From Massilia violaceinigra (lineage in GTDB: Bacteria; Pseudomonadota; Gammaproteobacteria; Burkholderiales; Burkholderiaceae_D), in contig NZ_CP024608.1 of NCBI RefSeq assembly GCF_002752675.1, forward strand, positions 5,456,001 to 5,520,000: 64,000 nt of DNA. The letters are read 5' to 3'. Shown piece by piece: positions 44,223 through 53,011 of this stretch. Numbering within the stretch: the stretch's first letter is position 1; the number at the start of each line of letters is the position of its first letter. The translations under genes were made by a program, and so were the position numbers. The notes beneath the pieces were generated by a model that was not told the DNA's origin, searched no databases, and was given only the letters and a program-made list of their open reading frames with translations.

Positions 44223-45110
44223 TTACAGCCCGTCGCGCTCGTGCGTGGCGTAGATTTTGCCGCTGGCCTTGTCGTAGACTTGCACACGGTCGAGCCTGCC
44301 AAGCAGCCCGGTGCCATAGATCACGTCGAGGGAAGGCGCGATGTGTGTCGTTGACTCACGTTCCTCGTAGCTGAACAGGTAGGGCGCTTCCAGCGACGCC
44401 ACGGCAATACACCCGAACGGGCTTTTCTTCGCGCGCGCCTCGGCGGCCGGCATGGAAACGGCGGTGGTGTAGTGAATGAATTCGTAGGCGTAGGGCATGA
44501 CCGTGGCGGTATAGTTGCCGCGAACCACTGCCCCAGCCGGTTCGTACATCGCACCTGCCGGAACACCCAGCGCGAGCTCCGACAACTGCGTGTACGTCAC
44601 CATGCTCCTCGCGCCATAAGCATTCTGCGTGGCGGATTTGCTGCTCTCGATTATATCGGACCTCAGGACCAGCTTGCGCAGCGTCAGCGCTTTGGCGTCG
44701 GGCTGCTTGAGCAAGGAGTCGCGGAAGGCAGTCGTCTTCTGTTTGACCATAAACGCCTGGCGCTCGGCGTCGTACTCCGCCTCGCATTTGGTCAGGAAGG
44801 CAATCGGTGCGACCGCGCTCATCGCCGCTGCCACGGCGGCGGCGTTCGCCTCGCGGTCCGCGCTGCTCGAAAATTCGTCGATCTTGCCCGGCACCGCATC
44901 GATCTTGCGTTTGACCCAGGCGAACACCTGTTTCGGATCGTTGCGGGCGTAGGCCGTGGGCGGCAATGCCGGATCCCAGTGCACCGGGGCGAAGGAGCGA
45001 TCTCCCGCCTTCGCAGCAGGGCCGCTTTTTTTAGCCGGCGTTTGTGCCGGTGCATTGGCGGCGCCGAGCGCCATGCCAACAAACATCAGGAGTGCGGCGG
45101 ACGTTTTCAT
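44223..45110 (-). CDS. Exported protein of unknown function
   Basis: ATG 45110 gives 295 residues with a signal peptide (KTSAALLMFVGMALGAANAPAQ), followed by a Lys/Ala linker. The mature part (FAPVHWDPALPPTAYARNDPKQVFAWVKRKIDAVPGKIDEFSSSADREANAAAVAAAM) contains helices, then a beta-rich C-terminus with GNYTATVMPYAYEFIHYTT, SPFGCIAVASLEAPYLFSYEER and VYDKASGKIYATHERDGL. Two Cys residues (TKCEAEYDAER and FGCIAV) could form a disulfide. No family is recognised. It lies between ileS and nhaA on the same strand, with large gaps on both sides. Confidence 0.8.
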   Translation of the reverse strand: MKTSAALLMFVGMALGAANAPAQTPAKKSGPAAKAGDRSFAPVHWDPALPPTAYARNDPKQVFAWVKRKIDAVPGKIDEFSSSADREANAAAVAAAMSAVAPIAFLTKCEAEYDAERQAFMVKQKTTAFRDSLLKQPDAKALTLRKLVLRSDIIESSKSATQNAYGARSMVTYTQLSELALGVPAGAMYEPAGAVVRGNYTATVMPYAYEFIHYTTAVSMPAAEARAKKSPFGCIAVASLEAPYLFSYEERESTTHIAPSLDVIYGTGLLGRLDRVQVYDKASGKIYATHERDGL

Positions 45111-45203
45111 GAACAGGTAATCCCTTGCGGTGGCAACTTTGTCGATTGAACAAGCATGCACCGCATTCTATTATTTCCAATAAGAAATTGATAGTCTCTC
45201 CGA

Positions 45204-46445
45204 TCACTGCGTTGCCGATTTCCGCGTCGACTCCACGGACGCGCCGTCGTCGAAATCGAGGGTATCCGGATCGCTGTCATTAGCCTGGGGTTTGCCGAAC
45301 ATGGTCAGCCACGCGAAACCGATCACGCCGGCAATCAGGGAGGCCAGCAGAATCGCCATCTTCGACGCGTTCACCACCTCGGGCTGGCCGACGAACGCCA
45401 GATTGGTAATGAAGATCGACATCGTAAAGCCGATACCGCCCAGCAGCCCCGCGCCGAATACATGGCGCCAGCCGAGGTCGAGCGGGAGCCGGCACATGCC
45501 CATTGCCACCGCCGCGAAACAGAACAAGGTGATTCCCAGCGGCTTGCCGATCAGCAGGCCGGCGAGAATGCCGAGGCTATTGGCCGACATCAGCTCCTGG
45601 GTCCAGCCGGACGCAATGAGAATGCCGGTATTGGCCAGGGCGAAGATCGGCAAAATGATAAACGCAACTGGCTTGTGCAGGATATGTTCAAGCCGGTGCG
45701 ATGGCGATGCCTGGTCGTCCTGCTTCGCGGAGAACGGAATGGCGAAGGCCAGCAGCACGCCCGCAATCGTCGCATGCACGCCCGACTTGAGCATCAGCAC
45801 CCACATGACGGCGCCACCCACCAGGTACGGCGCCAGCGCCATGATGCGCAGAACGCGGTTCATGCAGACCAGCAGCCCGAACATGGCCACGGCCGCCAGC
45901 AGATACGGCACCGACAGCTGGGCGGTATAGAACACGGCAATCACGATGATCGCGCCCAGGTCGTCCATGACGGCCAGCGCGGTCAGGAAAATCTTGAGCG
46001 ATGCCGGCACGCGGCTGCCCAGCAAGGCCAGCACACCCAGGGCGAAGGCGATATCGGTCGCCATCGGAATGCCGATGCCGGCCTGCGTGGGCGAGCCATT
46101 ATTGAAACCGAAGTGGATCAGCGCCGGCACGCAAATGCCGCCCACCGCCGCCACGATGGGGAGCAGCGCGTTTTTAAAGTTGGACAGCTCGCCGTTATAC
46201 AGCTCGCGCTCCAGTTCCAGACCGATCAACAGGAAGAAGATGGCCATCAGCGCATCGTTGATCCAGTGCTCGATGCTCAGGCCGGCCAGTTTGAGGTGCC
46301 AGAACTGCAGGTAGTCGCCGCCGACGGGGGAGTTGGCGAGTACGAGTGACACCACAGTGCAAACGATGAGGACAATGCATCCGGCTTTGCTCGACGCAAA
46401 GAACGCCTTGAAACTGTTCGACAGACTTCTTGCGACAATCGCCAT
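45204..46445 (-). CDS. nhaA: Na+/H+ antiporter NhaA
   Basis: ATG 46445, with AAGGAA 6 nt upstream, gives 413 residues. The NhaA hallmarks are clear: LKLAGLSIEHWINDALMAIFFLLIGLELERE, NGSPTQAGIGIPMATDIAFALGVLALLGSRVPASLKIFLTALAVMDDLGAIIVIAVFYT (the ATDIAFALG segment and the paired Asp of the ion-binding site in AVMDDLGAI), and GGIGFTMSIFITNLAF. It exchanges external protons for internal sodium across the inner membrane. The last ~25 residues are acidic and polar. Confidence 0.96.
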   Translation of the reverse strand: MAIVARSLSNSFKAFFASSKAGCIVLIVCTVVSLVLANSPVGGDYLQFWHLKLAGLSIEHWINDALMAIFFLLIGLELERELYNGELSNFKNALLPIVAAVGGICVPALIHFGFNNGSPTQAGIGIPMATDIAFALGVLALLGSRVPASLKIFLTALAVMDDLGAIIVIAVFYTAQLSVPYLLAAVAMFGLLVCMNRVLRIMALAPYLVGGAVMWVLMLKSGVHATIAGVLLAFAIPFSAKQDDQASPSHRLEHILHKPVAFIILPIFALANTGILIASGWTQELMSANSLGILAGLLIGKPLGITLFCFAAVAMGMCRLPLDLGWRHVFGAGLLGGIGFTMSIFITNLAFVGQPEVVNASKMAILLASLIAGVIGFAWLTMFGKPQANDSDPDTLDFDDGASVESTRKSATQ

Positions 46446-46725
46446 GTGATTCCTTTCGCCAAAGATTGGCATGGTGGTTGGATCAGGAAAAGCGGGGATC
46501 TGGACGAGCGAGATGAAGCACGCGGCGTGCAAGGATGCACCGCTCAGGCGGAGAGAAAAGCTGGAAAGAGAGGGAAGATGGGGTCATGGGTCGTCAGAAA
46601 GCCGCGTGGCGGCCCGACCATCGCAAAACCTGCCACACGAACGTGTGGACACCCAAGCCACATTATAACCGATTCGCCCCTGTCGGGAACCGGCTGGCGT
46701 GGCTCGGCATCACATAAGCGGTGAC
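46446..46725. other. Intergenic region upstream of nhaA
   Basis: It carries the nhaA promoter region on the minus strand and no convincing gene; short open frames here lack recognisable content. The terminator of the upstream minus-strand gene closes it on the right. Confidence 0.4.
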
Positions 46726-46761
46726 AAAAAGGGCGCCGGGTAGGCATGCTATCCGGCGCCC
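46726..46761 (-). terminator. Rho-independent terminator of the diheme discoidin gene
   Basis: Arms GGGCGCCGG (46731-46739) and CCGGCGCCC (46753-46761) are perfect, and an inner TAG/CTA pairing extends the stem. The minus-strand transcript then reads five U residues (46726-46730). It lies 26 bp after the stop of the gene at 46788. Confidence 0.88.
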
Positions 46762-46787
46762 GTTTCATTTACCACGTGTGCGACAAC

Positions 46788-49700
46788 TTACAGCGACTTG
46801 AGGAATGCCAGCAGGGCCTCGCGGTCTTGCGCCGACAGATTTTCGAAGCGCTGGCGCGAGCGGTCCGCCTCGCCGCCGTGCCACAGGATCGCCTCGGTCA
46901 GGTTACGCGCGCGGCCGTCGTGCAGGTAGCCGGCTTTGCCGTTCTTGCCCATGACCATGTCGGTGTAACCGATGCCCCACAGCGGCGCGGTACGCCACAT
47001 ATTGCCCTTCGCCTGGCCTTCGGCAAACTTGTCGGCCAGTCCCGCACCCATGTCATGCAGCAGCATGTCGGTGTAAGGGCGGATGGTCTGGTTGCGCAGC
47101 TCGGCGAACAGATGGCCGGCGCCGGTCTTCATCTGCACGGTGTGGCAGGCGGCGCAGCGCATGCCCTGGAACAGCTTGCCGCCGGCGCTGACCTGCTGCG
47201 CGTCGACGCGGTGTTCGTCGAGCGGCGCCACGCCCTTCGGAAAGCCGCTGGCGACGCTGCGTTGCGCCGGCACGCCAACCAGTGCCAGGTACTGCGCGAT
47301 CGACTTCAGGTCGGCGTCAGGAATGCCTTTTTGCGTTCCGCCTGATGCGCAACCGGCCGGATTGGCGCCGCAAGTGCGGTTCGGATAGAGCGGCGAGGTG
47401 ACCGACATGTCGAGCAGCAGCGCGTCGGCGCTCTGGTGACGCAAGGTCGCCTTCGATGCCTTCCAGCCGAAGCGGCCGAGGCGCACCGCACCGGTTTCCG
47501 GATCGAACACGAAGTTGGCCGTGCCCTTGACCCCGTCGGCGTCCTGCGGCTGGGCCGCACGCGCCAGGATGTCCGCTTCCGGAATGGCTTCGAGCAAGCC
47601 GGTGCCGATCATCGGCTGGGCCGCGCGCAGCGAGAAGGCGTCCGGCACCGGCCCTTCAAAGCCGAGCGTGGGCTTGCGCAATTCGACCATGGTGCCGTCG
47701 GCCAGCTTGACCGAACGGGTCTCGAAGCCCGCCACGCGCACCCCGGTACCCCAGCTCTGGGCGCTGCCGGTGGGCGATACGGCGTTCATCTGGACCGCCG
47801 TGCCGTACAGCGGATGCGGCAGTTGCTGGCCCGTCGGGCTGGTTGAGGCAACGCGGACCGACATGCTGTCCAGACGCTGGTTGAGCGCGCTCGGCGCCGG
47901 ACTGCGGCCGTTGTTGACGTGGCAGGCGATGCAGGCGGACTGGTTATAGCGCTGCCCTTGCAGACCCACCGCCGGCAGGTAGCGGTCGTTGCCTGGCTCG
48001 TTATGCTCGCCTGTCAGGAAATTCGTATGCACCAGACGCCGGCCTTCGACAAAGCGCTGCATGTTCTGCATGCCCACGTTGTTATGCGGCTGCTGGAACA
48101 TGAACAGGCCGTTGTCGGTGTAGTTGTACGAGATCGATCCCTGGCCGCCGGACAAGGTTTCTTCCGGCAGCGGCACCGAGTTCAGGCGCGGCTGCACGCC
48201 ATACCACGGCTTCAGGCCGGCGCCGACCACGTAGACCCACTCGTACGAGTAATAACGGATGCCGCCGGTGTCGCCCTTCGCGGCCATCGATTCCCTGGTC
48301 GAGAAAAACGACGGCGACACTTCGATGATGTCGCCGGCGACCAACGGACGTCCCGCGACGCTCTTGCCATTCGGCATGCCATTCGCATCGATGCCGCCAT
48401 GACCCGGGTAGCCTTTGACCAGCAGGGTGCAGGCGCCGTTGATGCCGTTGACGCTGGTCAGCTTGCTATTGGCAGGGTAGGGGATCGGCGCGCACTGGGC
48501 CACGCTGCGGTCGACCAGTTCGCCGGGATTCATCCAGCCGTAGCCGGTCACGCCAGGGCGGTCGAAGGCGCGGAAAAAGGCCACGCCACCGGACAGGAAG
48601 TCGGTCTGCGTGTACTGGTTGACGATCAGCTGCGGCTTGGTCACGCCGGCCACGCGGCTGTTGTCGATGATCTCGACGCCCCAGGTGCGGTTCTTGAAGT
48701 ATTGCGGCACGAAAGTGAGGTAATTACCCGGGCCTTTATCGACCGCCAGGCCGGTTGCCGGGTCGACCGTTTCGTTGGGACCCTGGCCGATCTCGTTCCA
48801 CTCCTCGCCGCGCTCGCGGCCGTGGCGGGCCAGGCCGCGCGCGCCGAAGCGGGTGACCAGGGTGCCGTCGGGCAGCGTGAACTGCAGCGTTTCGAGCGGT
48901 TCGGCCGAGGCGGGCAGGGGAGTGAGGCCATTGCCGTTGGCGGGGAAGGGATGCGCCGAGGTGACGGACGCGGGCACGGTGTTGTCGCTGCCCGGGGTCT
49001 TGAACTCCACCTCGAACAGCGAGTAGCCGTACTGGGTGGCGCGCGCCACGCCCTGCAGGCGGATGAAACGGGCGTTGATGCCGAGGTTGAAGAATTCCTC
49101 GGTGCCGCCGCGGCCGTTGCTCACATTGCGCGCCTGGGTCCAGTTCTGGCCATCGTCCGACACGCGCAGTTCGTACTGCTTGCCGTAGGCGTTTTCCCAG
49201 AGCAGCTTCATGTAGCCGACCTGGGTCTTGGCGCCGAAGTCGAACTCGATCCAGGCGCCGTCCTCGGACCTGCTGGCCCAGCGCGTCGCCGCCTTGCCGT
49301 CGATCGTCATGGCGGCCGACATGCCCTGGTTCTCAACCGGCGAGGAACTGGCCGCGACCGGCTTGATGGCGACGCCCGGCTGGCCGGGTTCATTTGGCGC
49401 GGGAACGGGGACAGGTACCGGGTTCGTGCCCACCGGCGCGCCGGAAAATGCCTGGATCTGGAAGATGGAGTAGCCGTACTGGGTCGAGCGCTTGACGCCC
49501 TGCATGCGCAGATAGCGGCCTTTGCCGTTCAATCCGGTGATGTCCTCGGTGCCGCCCTGGCTGTTGTCCACGGTCCGGATGGTGGTCCAGCTGGTGTTAT
49601 CGTCCGACACTTGCAGCAGGTATTGGCTGGCGTGAGCGTTTTCCCAGTCGATGCGCACGCGGCTGATGAATTCGGACTTGCCGAAGTCGAGCGTGAGCGA

Positions 49701-50024
49701 TTCGGCGTCGGAAAAGCCGCTGGCCCAGCGCGTGTTCTCATTGTGGTCGATGGCGGCCGTGCCCGCCAGGTCAGGCCGCTCGGCCGAACTGGCGCTGGCG
49801 CCAAGCGGCGTGAGTGCGGCTTCCGCAGTCGGCGCGGCGCCGGCGACCATGCGCGACGTGCCGCCCATGCTGCCTTGGGCGGCCGCAGGGGACTCGCCGC
49901 CGCCGTTGCCGCCGCAGGCGGCCAGCAGCAGTGTCAGCGCGAGGGGAAGCCCCTGGGCCGACAGCTTGCGCAACTGTCCCGGCGTCGCTCCATTGCGCGG
50001 CGCGCCCGATGTTGAATACCTCAT
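46788..50024 (-). CDS. Diheme oxidoreductase lipoprotein with two discoidin domains
   Basis: ATG 50024, preceded by GAGG, gives 1078 residues. A lipoprotein signal (LPLALTLLLAACGGNGGG) is followed by two related F5/8-type-C (discoidin) domains: about 40-165 (AIDHNENTRWASGFSDAESLTLDFGKSEFISRVRI to STQYGYSIFQIQAF) and about 185-320 (TIDGKAATRWASRSEDGAWIEFDFG to ATQYGYSLFEVEF). The C-terminal half is a di-haem oxidoreductase of the DUF1111 type with CxxCH sites at residues 698 (CIACHVNNGRSPAP) and 957 (CAACHTVQMKTGAG). Discoidin domains bind sugars or surfaces, so the enzyme is probably exported and carbohydrate-tethered. Redox partner and substrate are unknown. Confidence 0.9.
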   Translation of the reverse strand: MRYSTSGAPRNGATPGQLRKLSAQGLPLALTLLLAACGGNGGGESPAAAQGSMGGTSRMVAGAAPTAEAALTPLGASASSAERPDLAGTAAIDHNENTRWASGFSDAESLTLDFGKSEFISRVRIDWENAHASQYLLQVSDDNTSWTTIRTVDNSQGGTEDITGLNGKGRYLRMQGVKRSTQYGYSIFQIQAFSGAPVGTNPVPVPVPAPNEPGQPGVAIKPVAASSSPVENQGMSAAMTIDGKAATRWASRSEDGAWIEFDFGAKTQVGYMKLLWENAYGKQYELRVSDDGQNWTQARNVSNGRGGTEEFFNLGINARFIRLQGVARATQYGYSLFEVEFKTPGSDNTVPASVTSAHPFPANGNGLTPLPASAEPLETLQFTLPDGTLVTRFGARGLARHGRERGEEWNEIGQGPNETVDPATGLAVDKGPGNYLTFVPQYFKNRTWGVEIIDNSRVAGVTKPQLIVNQYTQTDFLSGGVAFFRAFDRPGVTGYGWMNPGELVDRSVAQCAPIPYPANSKLTSVNGINGACTLLVKGYPGHGGIDANGMPNGKSVAGRPLVAGDIIEVSPSFFSTRESMAAKGDTGGIRYYSYEWVYVVGAGLKPWYGVQPRLNSVPLPEETLSGGQGSISYNYTDNGLFMFQQPHNNVGMQNMQRFVEGRRLVHTNFLTGEHNEPGNDRYLPAVGLQGQRYNQSACIACHVNNGRSPAPSALNQRLDSMSVRVASTSPTGQQLPHPLYGTAVQMNAVSPTGSAQSWGTGVRVAGFETRSVKLADGTMVELRKPTLGFEGPVPDAFSLRAAQPMIGTGLLEAIPEADILARAAQPQDADGVKGTANFVFDPETGAVRLGRFGWKASKATLRHQSADALLLDMSVTSPLYPNRTCGANPAGCASGGTQKGIPDADLKSIAQYLALVGVPAQRSVASGFPKGVAPLDEHRVDAQQVSAGGKLFQGMRCAACHTVQMKTGAGHLFAELRNQTIRPYTDMLLHDMGAGLADKFAEGQAKGNMWRTAPLWGIGYTDMVMGKNGKAGYLHDGRARNLTEAILWHGGEADRSRQRFENLSAQDREALLAFLKSL

Positions 50025-50310
50025 GTTTACCTCGTGGTTGTCGGACTTCATTAAAGTGATGCAGCCGGGTTGGACCGGCCGGCATGCTTCTCTTGATGGC
50101 CAGGCAGCGTCGGCAGCCCCGCCGTCGTGCGGTTTTGTGATTGCACCGCCTCCTGTTTGCATCTTTATAACATGCGAATATGGCAATCTGGAAACGTTAC
50201 CAGCTACAGCGGCGGTTTTTTGCGGTGAAGTGTTGGAAGAGCGCTACGCCAGGGGAAATCGTGTTTACGCCAGGTGCGCCCGGGCCAGCGTTAAGTTGTT
50301 ACAGATGCTA
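50025..50310. other. Intergenic region between divergent diheme and recombinase genes
   Basis: This 286-bp stretch contains the leader of the diheme gene on the minus strand. A short GCGGT / ACCGC hairpin lies near 50131-50151. No gene, and no riboswitch that I can name, is visible. Confidence 0.35.
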
Positions 50311-50330
50311 TACTGTACGTTAATACAGTA
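50311..50330. promoter_or_regulatory. LexA box upstream of the second tyrosine recombinase
   Basis: TACTGTACGTTAATACAGTA has perfect CTGT-N8-ACAG spacing with the flanking TA/TA of the classical SOS box. It ends 15 bp before the recombinase start codon, where LexA would block transcription or initiation. Confidence 0.85.
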
Positions 50331-50345
50331 CTCGACACTTTCCGC

Positions 50346-51509
50346 ATGCACAAATTCACGCCGATCAATCTGGAACCGGTGCCGCGCAACGGTCCGGTGC
50401 CCAGCGACACCAAGCGCCCGGACATCGGCATTTTCCATGTGGCCGACGACGCCATCACCAACGCCAGCACCGACAGCGAAATTGCCCGCGAATTCATCGC
50501 ACACGGGGAACTGAGCGAAAAATCGATCGCCAACACGCAAAAGGAACTATTCCGGTTCCTCACATGGTGCCGCGAGGAAGCGGGCAGGTCATTTCACCAG
50601 CTCAGTGTGGCGGACCTGAACCTGTACAAGGAATTCCTGAAAAATCCACCGCCCGACTGGGTGGCAACGACCAAATGGCCGCGCAGCGATCCGCGCTACC
50701 GGCCGTTTACGGGGCCGCTGTCGGACGCCAGCCGGCGCCAGGCGATGATCGCGGTCAAGGGTTTACTGGCGTTCGCCGAACAGACCGGCTATATGCGGCG
50801 CAATCCGGCCCGCCTGGTCAAGAACGTCAAGGCGCCGGGCGCCAGCCGCATCACGCGCTACCTGACGCCGCATGCCATCGCCCTGGCGCTGGCCACCGTC
50901 AGCGCACGCGATGCGGCTACCTTGTCGGCGTTCAAGCAGCGCGAGCGGGACCGTTTCCTGCTGGTGGCGTTCACCCATACCGGCGCGCGCCTGAACGAAA
51001 TCGTCAGCGCGAGCATGGGGGCGATTTATACCGAAGGGAACGGGCGCTGGTGGCTCGACGTCATGGGCAAGGGAAACAAGCCACGCCGCCTGCCGGTCCC
51101 GCCGGAAATGCTGGCGGCGTTTCGCGACTACCGCCATGCGTTCGGCTTGCTGCCGCAGACGCATCGGGGCGATAGCACGCCGCTGGTGTTATCGAGCCGC
51201 AGTATTGAACGCGCGCGCATCACCGACGAAGCCGCCGCGCAAGCCCTGAAAGCCGTGTTCGGCGCCGCCGCATCGGCCGCCGCGGCCCAGGGCGATACCG
51301 AAACGGCCTCGGTATTGCGGCAGGCATCGCCGCACTGGCTGCGCCACAGCATGCTGACCAACCATGCCAACAACGGCGTGCAGCTGAAAACCCTGCAGGA
51401 TACGGCCGGGCACGCGAACATTGCGACCACGGCGGCGTATCTGCACAAGACCGACAACGAGCGCCACGACGAAATCATTGCCTCGGCGATCGGCAAGGGC
51501 GCCCTGTAA
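50346..51509 (+). CDS. Tyrosine recombinase/integrase under a LexA box
   Basis: The 387-residue protein has an N-terminal core-binding domain (SEKSIANTQKELFRFLTWCREEAGRSFHQLSVADLNLYKEFL...ASRRQAMIAVKGLLAFAEQTGYMRRNPARLVK). The catalytic domain keeps Arg215 (HTGARLNEIVSA), Lys in GKGNKPRRLPVP, His330 and Arg333 (PHWLRHSMLTNHAN), GHANIATT and Tyr365 (TAAYLHK). The Cys/Asn-rich features of XerC/D are absent, so it is a generic integrase-type recombinase. It is preceded by a perfect LexA box, so it should be induced by DNA damage. The frame is intact. No element boundaries were found. Confidence 0.93.
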   Translation: MHKFTPINLEPVPRNGPVPSDTKRPDIGIFHVADDAITNASTDSEIAREFIAHGELSEKSIANTQKELFRFLTWCREEAGRSFHQLSVADLNLYKEFLKNPPPDWVATTKWPRSDPRYRPFTGPLSDASRRQAMIAVKGLLAFAEQTGYMRRNPARLVKNVKAPGASRITRYLTPHAIALALATVSARDAATLSAFKQRERDRFLLVAFTHTGARLNEIVSASMGAIYTEGNGRWWLDVMGKGNKPRRLPVPPEMLAAFRDYRHAFGLLPQTHRGDSTPLVLSSRSIERARITDEAAAQALKAVFGAAASAAAAQGDTETASVLRQASPHWLRHSMLTNHANNGVQLKTLQDTAGHANIATTAAYLHKTDNERHDEIIASAIGKGAL

Positions 51510-51518
51510 TCGCTCTGC

Positions 51519-51551
51519 GGGCGCGAGCCGGGCGCGAGCCGGGCGCGAGCC
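51519..51551. repeat. Three tandem 11-bp repeats
   Basis: GGGCGCGAGCC occurs three times without mismatch (51519-51529, 51530-51540, 51541-51551), 10 bp after the recombinase stop. Confidence 0.85.
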
Positions 51552-51592
51552 GGGCCTGGCGGCCCGATCGCGACGCGGCATCAATCAGCGCC

Positions 51593-51853
51593 ATGCTCGT
51601 TGCCCTTGCAGCCGGATGTGCTTCCGAACCCACCGCCCGGCCCGTCGGTGTCGCCATCGAGGATACGGCCATCAGCGCCAGGGTGAAAGCGGCGCTCGCT
51701 GGCGATCCGGACGTCAAGGCCCGCGACGTGCAGGTCGAGACTTTTCGTGGCGTTGTCCAGTTGAGCGAATTCGTCGACTCCGCTCAAAACGTACAGCGTG
51801 CCCTCGATGTGACGCGCCGTGTCATTGGCGTACGCGAGGTAAAGAACGCTTGA
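51593..51853 (+). CDS. Small BON-domain protein, N-terminus uncertain
   Basis: The 86-residue frame from ATG 51593 begins MLVALAAGCASEPTARPVG. LAAGC resembles a lipobox, but only 8 residues precede the Cys and the usual basic N-region is missing, so the true start may be lost or use an unusual codon upstream. The rest is a single BON domain (IEDTAISARVKAALAGDPDVKARDVQVETFRGVVQLSEFVDSAQNVQRALDVTRRVIGVREVKNA). BON domains occur in periplasmic/outer-membrane stress proteins such as OsmY and attach to phospholipid surfaces. The gene lies 83 bp after the recombinase. Confidence 0.75.
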   Translation: MLVALAAGCASEPTARPVGVAIEDTAISARVKAALAGDPDVKARDVQVETFRGVVQLSEFVDSAQNVQRALDVTRRVIGVREVKNA

Positions 51854-52420
51854 TCGTGAAATAGCGCGCCCGCGCAAGCAGCCTGCGCAGTGCTTCAGGC
51901 CCCATGTCAAGCGCTTGCAGCTCGTCTGGGAACCCGGACGCGCGCATGCCATCCAACGTGCTCGGTATCGCCTTGACCGTCCTGGCGTATCCCCGGGGGA
52001 GGATTGCGTACCACTTTGGCGCCTGGGACAAAATTGCCCACGCGACGATTGGCTTTTCCGGTAAACGGCCGCGCAGGGCAGAGGCCTGACATGGTTGCGT
52101 CTGGCGCTTTCCGATCGAGGCAGGGCGCTGAAACGCCGGTCTGGCACCTTGCGCGCATCCGGCATTCGATATCTGCTAGCGGCGCAGAAGCGGGGCGGCG
52201 AACGCCAGCCAGGCTGATCAGGAAACAGACCGGGGCCGGACTGGCCTCTGTCCATCCCGCGCTTGGCATGGGCGAAGGTGGCGGATGCGGAAAATGGTTG
52301 GTAGCTTCAGTACGATGTGGAAGAGCTCGGAATTTCTGTCACCATTTCCACTGGCGTTTTCGAGACACTGCAGAAAAACTGGCGGGGTCGACAGTGAGGC
52401 AAACACCGTCATGCCATCCA
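51854..52420. other. Gene-poor interval
   Basis: No convincing intact gene is visible. A 69-codon minus-strand frame (51822-52031) overlapping the BON gene end has fairly protein-like composition (GFPDELQALDMGPEALRRLLARARYF) but matches nothing I recognise. The interval looks like degraded or regulatory sequence beside the remains of a TetR gene. Confidence 0.35.
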
Positions 52421-52457
52421 TTTAAATCGACATTACCCGTTATATTGTCGATTTAAA
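52421..52457. promoter_or_regulatory. 12-bp-arm inverted repeat, possible TetR-type operator
   Basis: Arms TTTAAATCGACA (52421-52432) and TGTCGATTTAAA (52446-52457) are perfect, with a 13-bp spacer. It lies directly before the TetR-like gene remnant. Confidence 0.6.
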
Positions 52458-52642
52458 ATATTACCTTCGATTTTGGGCGACGAGGCGGTGGCCACCTGCT
52501 GGCAAACTGGGTGCTGGGGCGGCCGCACATGGATCCGGATATGGCGAGCGATGTACTGAGGCGCACTTCGCTCGCCCTGGCCGGCGTGCCGGGCGGCGCG
52601 ACTGGCTCGTTTACATGCTTTACGCGGCCCAAGGCGGAGTAA
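52457..52642 (+). pseudogene. Remnant of a TetR-family regulator gene (C-terminal end only)
   Basis: Reading in frame to the TAA at 52640-52642 gives GGGHLLANWVLGRPHMDPDMASDVLRRTSLALAGVPGGA. The LANWVLGRPHM-P-M---LRRTSLAL pattern resembles the end of some TetR regulators. There is no start codon, no helix-turn-helix and a stop at 52454-52456, so the 5' part is missing. The end overlaps the last bases of the convergent cupin gene. The assignment rests on ~35 residues. Confidence 0.4.
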
Positions 52643-52994
52643 ACGCCGGCTGGCCGGCGATCACAGCTTGTCCACCGACCGGAAGGACCGCGACGGCCTT
52701 GAACGGGGTCGCACCCGAGTTCGTAATCGTGAACATGGTGTGCGGTGGCACGACCAGGGCGCTGCCCGGTGTGACTTCGAACGATTGATCTCCGATTTTT
52801 GCCGTGGCGTGGCCTTCCAGGCCGACAAATATCTCTTCGCGCGTGAGTTGGTGAGGCGTGGCTGGCGTGCCGGAATCGAGCGTGACGATCCAGACGGCGG
52901 TTTCGGTCGCGCCGCGGCTGGGCGAAGCCAGGCCGGTGAACGAGGCGCCATGCAGCTTAAAGGTTGGCGCTTCGGTGCTCGCAATGAAAGACAT
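52620..52994 (-). CDS. Small cupin-domain protein
   Basis: ATG 52994 follows CAGGAG and gives 124 residues. The cupin core reads AVWIVTLDSGTPATPHQLTREEIFVGLEGHATAKIGDQSFEVTPGSALVVPPHTMFTITNSGATPFKAVAVLPVGGQ, with the PHQLTREEIFVGLEGH metal-site region (His, Glu) and the PPHTMF motif. Such single-domain cupins bind a metal and may act as dioxygenases, isomerases or sensors. It is divergent from a MarR gene with a shared operator, so it is probably the regulated target. Confidence 0.88.
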   Translation of the reverse strand: MSFIASTEAPTFKLHGASFTGLASPSRGATETAVWIVTLDSGTPATPHQLTREEIFVGLEGHATAKIGDQSFEVTPGSALVVPPHTMFTITNSGATPFKAVAVLPVGGQAVIAGQPAFTPPWAA

Positions 52995-53011
52995 GATGGC
53001 TCCTGTTATAT

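Noticed and set aside
47919..50015. 698-codon plus-strand open frame opposite the diheme discoidin gene
   Set aside because: Antisense shadow; the opposite strand has haem motifs, discoidin repeats and a terminator.
50025..50310. Cyclic-di-GMP (GEMM) riboswitch in the leader of the diheme gene
   Set aside because: A GATGCAAACAGG sequence looked similar at first, but the second conserved block and tetraloop-receptor pattern are absent.
28600..51510. A single genomic island bounded by the two tyrosine recombinases
   Set aside because: No direct-repeat attachment sites were found, and the genes between include housekeeping-type functions (nhaA, msrC). The idea is unsupported.
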